Shown here one piece after another: positions 58,405-64,000 of a stretch of 64,000 nt of DNA. Numbering within the stretch: the first letter of the stretch is position 1; the number at the start of each line of letters is the position of its first letter. Below the pieces are notes generated by a model. The model had not been told where the DNA came from. It ran no database searches and was given only the letters and a program-made list of their open reading frames with translations. The stretch lies in NCBI GenBank assembly GCA_965226755.1, contig CBDDDT010000003.1, positions 496,001 to 560,000 on the forward strand, written 5' to 3'. This stretch comes from Bog-113 sp965226755. GTDB taxonomy: Bacteria; Acidobacteriota; Terriglobia; Bryobacterales; Bryobacteraceae. The position numbers and the translations under genes were made by a program.

Positions 58405-59509
58405 GAACAGGCGCATCGCTTCCGGGTAAGTCGTTCGGGCTTGCGGGAAGCGTTTCCGGCTTCATGTAAACCGTTCTGGTGGGAAAGGGCATATCGATTT
58501 TTTCCTGCCGGAAACGCAGCAGGATGCGCTTCCTTAGCTCATGCTGCACGGCGTATTGCAGGGCGAACTCATCCACGGAGAAGTTCAACTGAACCTGGAG
58601 CGCGGAATCGCCGAATCCGGTGAAACGCACGGATGGCTCGACATCCTCCGCCATGCCGGGCACGTCGGTCTTCGCGGCCTGGGCGATCTCCAGCAATACA
58701 CGCTCCACCACCTCCGGATCGGAATCATATCCTACGCCTAACTGGACGGTGATCGCCACACGCTTTTCCGGCAGGTTGAAGTTGGTCACGATAGCCTGCG
58801 CCAATTTTGAGTTGGGGACGATGATCATGTTGTTGCTGAGCATGCGCAGCGTGGTGCTACGCCAGCTAATGTCGACAATGTAGCCTTCTTCCCCGCTGTT
58901 GAGCTTGATGTAATCGCCCAGGCGCACCTGCCCGGCCACGGTGACATAGAAGCCGCCGAACAGGTTGCCCAGCGTATCCTGCAGCGCGAGCGCCACAGCC
59001 AGTCCGCCCACTCCCAGAGCGGTCACCAGCGGCGTGATGGAGATGCCCAGATGGCGAAGGAGAATGGCGATGCCGACGGCCGCGGTGGCGATCTGCGCCA
59101 GGTTCTTGGTGAGACTGGTGGACGGCATCTCGGCGCCGTTCCGCCGTCCGGAAAACTTCACCATCGCGCCGGCCAGATGCGTGGCCATGACGGTGAGAGA
59201 GATAATCCACAGCGCGAACAGAGACTTGCTCAGGTAGTGTTCCCACTTCACCGGAAGGCTGGCGCTTTCCAGGGCGAAGTAGATGCCGAAGATCAAAGAC
59301 CAGATGACGATGGGTCCGCGAAGAGCGTCAATCAGGATCTCGGCGACGTGCGTGGAGGAGCGGGTCTGCCATCGGCGCAGGAACCGGAAGAGCACTTTCC
59401 GGATCAGGAGTCCGGCCAGCACCGTGCCGGCGAGCAAAACGGTGGGAACGACCAGTTGGTGCCAGTCGGTCGCCGAATACCGCCAGGCGCTCTTGGGGGA
59501 TGGGCCCAT
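58385..59509 (-). CDS. MscS-family mechanosensitive ion channel
   Basis: A 374-residue channel. Four to five hydrophobic segments occupy the first 190 residues; the pore helix and beta domain show as LGVGGLAVALALQDTLGNLF and GDYIKLNSGEEGYIVDISWR, then NNMIIVPNSKLAQAIVTNF, the MscS signature. A C-terminal alpha/beta domain follows. It would open on membrane tension during osmotic downshock. It is upstream of xthA and overlaps it. Confidence 0.93.
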   Translation of the reverse strand: MGPSPKSAWRYSATDWHQLVVPTVLLAGTVLAGLLIRKVLFRFLRRWQTRSSTHVAEILIDALRGPIVIWSLIFGIYFALESASLPVKWEHYLSKSLFALWIISLTVMATHLAGAMVKFSGRRNGAEMPSTSLTKNLAQIATAAVGIAILLRHLGISITPLVTALGVGGLAVALALQDTLGNLFGGFYVTVAGQVRLGDYIKLNSGEEGYIVDISWRSTTLRMLSNNMIIVPNSKLAQAIVTNFNLPEKRVAITVQLGVGYDSDPEVVERVLLEIAQAAKTDVPGMAEDVEPSVRFTGFGDSALQVQLNFSVDEFALQYAVQHELRKRILLRFRQEKIDMPFPTRTVYMKPETLPASPNDLPGSDAPVHEDRHV

Positions 59510-59612
59510 CTTTCCTTACCATCTCACAGAGGTGCGGGACTGGCCGGTCCGGAGAAAACGATCCACGCTTTCCGCGCGCCGCGCGTCAATCGGTCTTGAT
59601 GAAGGTGCGCCT

Positions 59613-61274
59613 TTGAAGCTGACGCGAGCCCGCATGACCCTGATTGCGGGGCTCAGCGGGGCGTCGTGGCTGGTTTCCGGAGCGTACGGATCCACCGCGT
59701 CGGATCTCTATAAAAAAGGTCTCCGCGCCGAGACATCCGGGTCGATCGCGCAGGCTTTCCTTTACTTCTCCCAAGCCGCCGCCGCGGATCCCAAGAAGAA
59801 GCTTTACCGCGAGAAAGCGGAAGCGCTCGCGCCCATGGCGGCGCTGGAAGCAAAGGCTAAACCCTCGTTTTTAGACCCGGACGACTCCAAGGACGCCAAG
59901 GACAAGAAGCCCAAAGCGGATCTGAAACCCGAAGACGTGTTCGACAGCTTCACCGCCCGCGATCTGGCGACGCAGCGCGCCCTTCTGCCCGCGCCGCAGA
60001 TCGAGCTCAAGCCCGGTGTGCAGGATTATGACCTGAAAGGCGATTCGAAAGCGCTGTTCGAGCAGATGGCCGCAAAGCTGGGCTTGCAGGTCGTCTTCGA
60101 TGGCGATTTTGAACCCGGACGCCTGCTCCACTTTCAACTGAGCCAGGCGGCGCCGCGGGACGCGCTGCATGGCCTGGAAGCCGCGACCGGTTCTTTCGTC
60201 ATTCCCATGGGCGCAAAGCTGTTCATGGTCGCCAAGGACACCGAGGCCAAACGCAAAGATCTGGAGCAGATGGAGACCGCTTCCGTTCCCATCCCCAGCG
60301 CCCTCACCACGCAGGAGATCACCGAACTCGGGCAGGCCGTGAAACAGGCCGTGGGCGTGGAGAAGATCTATTGGGACACGCAGGCGAACCAGCTCGTGAT
60401 GCGCGATCGCGTGTCGCGCGTGCTCGCGGCGGAGTCGGTGATAAATGACCTGATCTCATACCGGACGCAGGTCGCGGTGGATCTGGAATTTATCGAACTC
60501 GATGAGACGCAGATGCGGGAGATCGGCGTCGATCTCCAGACAAGTTTCCCGATCACCTTCCTCGGCCAGGTTGTGAGCGGGACGGCCACCGCGTCCAGTG
60601 TGGCGACCGCGGCTTCGAACCTGATTTCCCTGGCGCAGCTGGCCAAGTTCAGCGCCGGCGCGCTGTTCGGAGTCGGGATCGCCGACGTCAATATCATCGC
60701 CACGATGACCAACGCCGGCGCCAAGAATCTGCTGAGGACGACAATCGTTTCGGTGGAAGGGCAGAAGGCCACGTTCCATGCGGGCGAGAAATATCCGATT
60801 ATCACGAGCCAGTTCGTGGGAGGCGTCGCTACCGGCGGCCAGGTGTATACGCCCACGCCTTCCTTCACTTTTGAGGATCTGGGGATCGTGGTGAATGTGA
60901 CGCCGCACGTTCACGACATGGGCGAAGTCACGATCGATCTGGATACCGAGTACAAGATTCTCGGCGCCAACTCAGTCAACGGGATTCCGATCATCTCCAA
61001 TCGCAAGCTGCAATCCACAATGCGGCTGAGGAGCGATCAGTGGGCTCTGGTCGCCGGTCTGACTAGCGAGACGACATCGCGCGTGGTCGCGGGTCCGGCA
61101 TTTCTTTCCTATGTCCCTTTTCTGGGTCATCTGATCAGCCACTACACGGGAAATAAAGCGAAGACTTATGTCATCGTGGCGCTGAAACCTCGCGTTCTCT
61201 CGTTTCCGCCCAGTCAGCGCTTGACCCATCGCGTGTACGTGGGCAGCGAGACTCGCGCGGTAACCCCGCTCTGA
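59613..61274 (+). CDS. Secretin-like outer-membrane protein (GspD/PilQ type)
   Basis: About 553 residues. A signal peptide (KLTRARMTLIAGLSGASWLV) is followed by a TPR-like helical pair and a charged linker to about 110. Residues 140-220 look like an STN/N0-type domain (FEQMAAKLGLQVVFDGDFEP), then an N1-like domain (QAVKQAVGVEKIYWDTQAN), and the secretin beta-domain with FHAGEKYPIITSQ and the VPFLGHLISHYTG motif. The start is taken as TTG 59613 so that the signal carries basic residues; ATG 59634 is possible. No other secretion gene is near, so its partner system is unknown. Confidence 0.82.
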   Translation: MKLTRARMTLIAGLSGASWLVSGAYGSTASDLYKKGLRAETSGSIAQAFLYFSQAAAADPKKKLYREKAEALAPMAALEAKAKPSFLDPDDSKDAKDKKPKADLKPEDVFDSFTARDLATQRALLPAPQIELKPGVQDYDLKGDSKALFEQMAAKLGLQVVFDGDFEPGRLLHFQLSQAAPRDALHGLEAATGSFVIPMGAKLFMVAKDTEAKRKDLEQMETASVPIPSALTTQEITELGQAVKQAVGVEKIYWDTQANQLVMRDRVSRVLAAESVINDLISYRTQVAVDLEFIELDETQMREIGVDLQTSFPITFLGQVVSGTATASSVATAASNLISLAQLAKFSAGALFGVGIADVNIIATMTNAGAKNLLRTTIVSVEGQKATFHAGEKYPIITSQFVGGVATGGQVYTPTPSFTFEDLGIVVNVTPHVHDMGEVTIDLDTEYKILGANSVNGIPIISNRKLQSTMRLRSDQWALVAGLTSETTSRVVAGPAFLSYVPFLGHLISHYTGNKAKTYVIVALKPRVLSFPPSQRLTHRVYVGSETRAVTPL

Positions 61275-61277
61275 GGC

Positions 61278-61790
61278 GTGACCGTGACGCCTGAAGAACT
61301 TCCCGAACCCTGGCTGCGCGGACCCATCGAGGGCGTGGGGCCGATTCTGATGCCGGTTTTGCATGCGCTGGCCCAGGCGCGCGAAGATCTTCACCGCGGG
61401 GCGAGCGGCCTGGGGGAAGAACAAATCTGGTCGCGGCCAGGCGGGCTCACGCCGCTGGGATTTCACTTGCGGCACATCGCCGGCAGCCTGGACCGGTTAA
61501 CCGCTTATCTGCGAGGCCGGCAGCTCACTCCGGATCAAATGGCGTTTCTCCGCGCCGAGTCGGTTCCTGGCGCCGGCGGTCCCGAACTGCTGCGAGAGAT
61601 TGATGAGGCGATCGACCGCACCGCGCACGCCATTCGCGGGATTGACCCCGGCACGCTGGCCGAGCCGCGTTTCGTAGGCCGCAAGCGGCTGCCCACTTCG
61701 GTCATCGGCCTGGCCATTCACCTGGCGGAGCACACCCAGCGGCACGTGGGGCAAGCGATCACGACTTGTCTGCTGCTGCGGGGAAGTTAG
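61278..61790 (+). CDS. DinB-fold protein
   Basis: A 170-residue four-helix protein. His residues in GFHLRHIAGSLDRLTAYL and VIGLAIHLAEHTQRHVGQA (HLAEHTQRH) match the metal site of DinB/YfiT proteins, some of which act as thiol transferases. The start is GTG 61278 or GTG 61284, 3-9 bases after the secretin stop, so the two are probably cotranscribed. Its stop overlaps the stop of convergent glgB. Confidence 0.88.
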   Translation: MTVTPEELPEPWLRGPIEGVGPILMPVLHALAQAREDLHRGASGLGEEQIWSRPGGLTPLGFHLRHIAGSLDRLTAYLRGRQLTPDQMAFLRAESVPGAGGPELLREIDEAIDRTAHAIRGIDPGTLAEPRFVGRKRLPTSVIGLAIHLAEHTQRHVGQAITTCLLLRGS

Positions 61791-63982
61791 GTTCTTTGCA
61801 GACGCAGAGCAATCACGCCAAGCGGAGGCATGCGCACTTTCACATGTTGCGGCCGCCCGTGGCGATTGCCTTCCATCGAATGCAACGGTCCCTCATTCAC
61901 CACGCCGCTTCCGCCGAACGATTGCCCGTCGGTATTCAGCATCTCCCGGTACACGCCGGGCTCGGGCACGCCGATTTCGTAATTCTCCCGAACCACGGGG
62001 GTGAAGTTACAGCACACCAGGACGAATTCCTTCGGATCTTCCGCCTTGCGCAGGAATGCAATGACGGAATTCTGAACGTCATGAAAGTCTACCCATTCAA
62101 AGCCGGAATAGTGGAAGTCCAGTTCGTGCAGAGCCGGCTCCTCCCGGTAGATGTGGTTCAGTTCCTTCACGAGCGACTGCACGCCGTGATGATTCTTATA
62201 CTGCAGAACATGCCAGGGCAAGCTGGACTGGTAATTCCACTCTTCATACTGTCCGATCTCGCAGCCCATGAAGAGCAGCTTCTTGCCCGGATGACAGAAC
62301 ATATATCCGAGAAACGCGCGCACGTTGGCGAACTTACGCCACTCGTCCCCCGGCATCTTACTTAAGAGCGAGCCTTTTCCGTGCACCACCTCGTCATGCG
62401 AGATGGGCAGCACGAAATTCTCGCTGAATGCGTACAGCAGACTGAAAGTGATGTCGTTGTGGTTGTACTTCCGATGGATCGGATCCTGCCCGAAGTAATG
62501 GAGCATGTCGTGCATCCAACCCATGTTCCACTTCATCGTGAAGCCCAATCCATTCAGGTAGACCGGCCGGGAGACGCCCGGGAACGACGTGGATTCCTCC
62601 GCCATGGTGATGGCGCCGGGGATCTCATGGGCAAGCTCGTTGAAGCGGCGGAGAAAGGCGATGGCCTCGAGATTCTCGTTCCCGCCATGGACATTGGGGA
62701 CCCATTGCCCGGGTTCCCGCGAGTAATCGAGGTACAGCATGGAAGCCACCGCGTCCACGCGCAAGCCGTCGATGTGATATTCCCGGAGCCAGAACAAGGC
62801 GTTGCTGATCAGGAATCCGCGGACTTCATTGCGCCCATAGTTGAAGATCAGCGTGCCCCAGTCGCGGTGCTCGCCCAAACGCGGATCGGCATGTTCATAG
62901 AGAGACGTGCCGTCGAATTTCGCCAGTCCGAAGGCATCTTTCGGAAAGTGCCCGGGCACCCAGTCCACAATGACGCCGATGTTGTGCCGGTGGCACATAT
63001 CGACGAAGTACATGAAATCCTTGGGCGGGCCGAATCGGGATGTCGGGGCGAAATAACCTGTGACCTGGTAGCCCCAGGAACCACTAAAGGGGAACTCCAT
63101 CATCGGGAGCAGCTCGACGTGGGTGAAGCCGTTGCGCTCCACATACTCCACTAGCCGGCTCGCCAGTTCGCGGTAAGTCAGCGAGCGGCCTTCCGAATCG
63201 CGCATCCAGCTCTCCAGATGCACTTCGTAGACGGACATCGCTTCTTTCTGCCAGTTGAAGGAAGCGCGCCTTTCCATCCAGTCCGCGTCTCCCCACGCGT
63301 ACCCGCGAATGTCGGTCGTGATAGACGCCGTGTTCGGGGGCAGCTCGGCCGCGAAGGCATACGGATCGGCCTTCAACTGCTCCAGGTGAGTAACTCTCGA
63401 ACGCACGTTGTACTTATAAGCCGCGCCATGACCTAAGTAGGGAATAAAAATTTCCCAGATACCGCCGTCCCGCACGCGCATCGGGTGGCGCCGCGGATTC
63501 CAATGATTGAAATCGCCGGTTAGCGATACGACCTCGGCGTTGGGCGCCCATACGGCGAACCGGTAACCGGGAACACCCTCCACTTCGACGGGATGCGACC
63601 CGAGCATTTTCCAGCTTTCAAACTGATTGCCCTGGCCGTACAAGTAAAGATCGAACTCCGTCAGCAGCGGCGGGAAGCGGTAAGGATCGTCGATCTCCAC
63701 TTCTTCCCCGGTCGCCGCGTCGCGGTAAGCGATTTTGTAGTGCCCCGGATCGGCCGCGACTTCGATGGAGAAAAAGTCGGCATTGACCTCATTTGACATC
63801 GGCAGCCGGTCTTCCTGGACGAGAAGCGCAGCCGATTGAGCGCCGGGAAGCAATGCCCGCACCTCCCACTTCGCGGGACCATTCGCGGCAGTCTTCGGTG
63901 CTTCGATCTGATGCGGTCCCAGAATCCGGAAGGGGTCGCTGTGCCGGCCCTGCACGATCATCTCGATGTCGGCCTTCGTCAT
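61787..63982 (-). CDS. glgB: 1,4-alpha-glucan branching enzyme
   Basis: A 731-residue GH13 enzyme. The N-terminal part (about 10-110) is a branching-enzyme-specific CBM48-like domain, then a second CBM48 (GYRFAVWAPNAEVVSLTGDF). The catalytic barrel has GVIVDWVPGHFPKDAFGLA, the nucleophile Asp in GLRVDAVASMLYLD, the acid/base Glu in MAEESTSFP and the third acid in PISHDEVVHGKGSL. It adds alpha-1,6 branches to glycogen. Length is that of full GlgB. No other glycogen gene lies in the window. Confidence 0.96.
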   Translation of the reverse strand: MTKADIEMIVQGRHSDPFRILGPHQIEAPKTAANGPAKWEVRALLPGAQSAALLVQEDRLPMSNEVNADFFSIEVAADPGHYKIAYRDAATGEEVEIDDPYRFPPLLTEFDLYLYGQGNQFESWKMLGSHPVEVEGVPGYRFAVWAPNAEVVSLTGDFNHWNPRRHPMRVRDGGIWEIFIPYLGHGAAYKYNVRSRVTHLEQLKADPYAFAAELPPNTASITTDIRGYAWGDADWMERRASFNWQKEAMSVYEVHLESWMRDSEGRSLTYRELASRLVEYVERNGFTHVELLPMMEFPFSGSWGYQVTGYFAPTSRFGPPKDFMYFVDMCHRHNIGVIVDWVPGHFPKDAFGLAKFDGTSLYEHADPRLGEHRDWGTLIFNYGRNEVRGFLISNALFWLREYHIDGLRVDAVASMLYLDYSREPGQWVPNVHGGNENLEAIAFLRRFNELAHEIPGAITMAEESTSFPGVSRPVYLNGLGFTMKWNMGWMHDMLHYFGQDPIHRKYNHNDITFSLLYAFSENFVLPISHDEVVHGKGSLLSKMPGDEWRKFANVRAFLGYMFCHPGKKLLFMGCEIGQYEEWNYQSSLPWHVLQYKNHHGVQSLVKELNHIYREEPALHELDFHYSGFEWVDFHDVQNSVIAFLRKAEDPKEFVLVCCNFTPVVRENYEIGVPEPGVYREMLNTDGQSFGGSGVVNEGPLHSMEGNRHGRPQHVKVRMPPLGVIALRLQRT

Positions 63983-63991
63983 GAGAACCTC

Positions 63992-63997
63992 ATTATA
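63992..63997 (-). promoter_or_regulatory. Possible -10 box of glgB
   Basis: A perfect TATAAT on the minus strand lies 9 bases before the glgB ATG, which would make the mRNA nearly leaderless. The -35 region is beyond the window edge. Confidence 0.35.
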
Positions 63998-64000
63998 TGG

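Overview
The window is about 64 kb of GC-rich bacterial DNA, densely coding, with genes on both strands in short operons. The gene set fits an Acidobacteriota genome, probably of the Solibacter/Bryobacter type: a Tat-exported CRTAC1/ASPIC-UnbV protein with TPRs, a DUF885 peptidase, a short ImuB-like Y-family protein next to an ImuA-like gene, a sorbosone-dehydrogenase-type beta-propeller, a relic of a TPR/TolB-type regulator, and several lone secreted enzymes. The lineage is inferred from gene content only; there is no rRNA gene here.

Layout. 0-3.3 kb (minus): NMT1/THI5-type ABC importer coupled to a phosphoribosyltransferase and a membrane protein cut by the window edge. 3.3-12.1 kb (minus): LssY_C protein, fatty-acid desaturase, then an operon of CRTAC1/TPR protein, phosphatase-like Tat protein and an unknown. 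12.3-14.9 kb (minus): a coupled pair, receiver-like/GNAT protein and membrane methyltransferase. 15.2-27.2 kb: CopC/CopD, DUF885 peptidase, NuoI, YceH, a CDF transporter fused to a cupin, ribosomal protein S1, HU, HIT protein, aquaporin and a GH36-like glycosidase. 27.3-36.9 kb is accessory: the 3' end of a group II intron, a STAND-type ATPase with eleven near-identical TPRs, an S66 peptidase, DUF1801, an ECF sigma/membrane protein pair, a dead TPR/TolB gene, an HNH protein and two copies of a hairpin repeat. 37.1-39.4 kb: FliA-type sigma factor, XAC2610-like protein, polysaccharide deacetylase. 39.4-45.4 kb is a second accessory stretch: unknown secreted and membrane proteins, an antitoxin with a truncated PIN toxin, a HEPN-like protein, a small CxxC protein and an IS110 relic. 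45.5-64 kb returns to core genes: SDR, YccU, RluB-ScpB-ScpA, a MoxR ATPase overlapping a large unknown gene, a small zinc-ribbon protein, SerS, DUF4142, ImuA/ImuB, sorbosone-type dehydrogenase, exonuclease III, MscS channel, a secretin-like protein, a DinB-fold protein and glycogen branching enzyme.

Many adjacent genes overlap by 1-32 bases (ATGA, TAATG), so translational coupling is common. No tRNA, rRNA or CRISPR array was seen. The best candidates for undescribed biology are the GNAT/methyltransferase pair, the MoxR-coupled 613-residue protein, the STAND-TPR protein and the CDF-cupin fusion.
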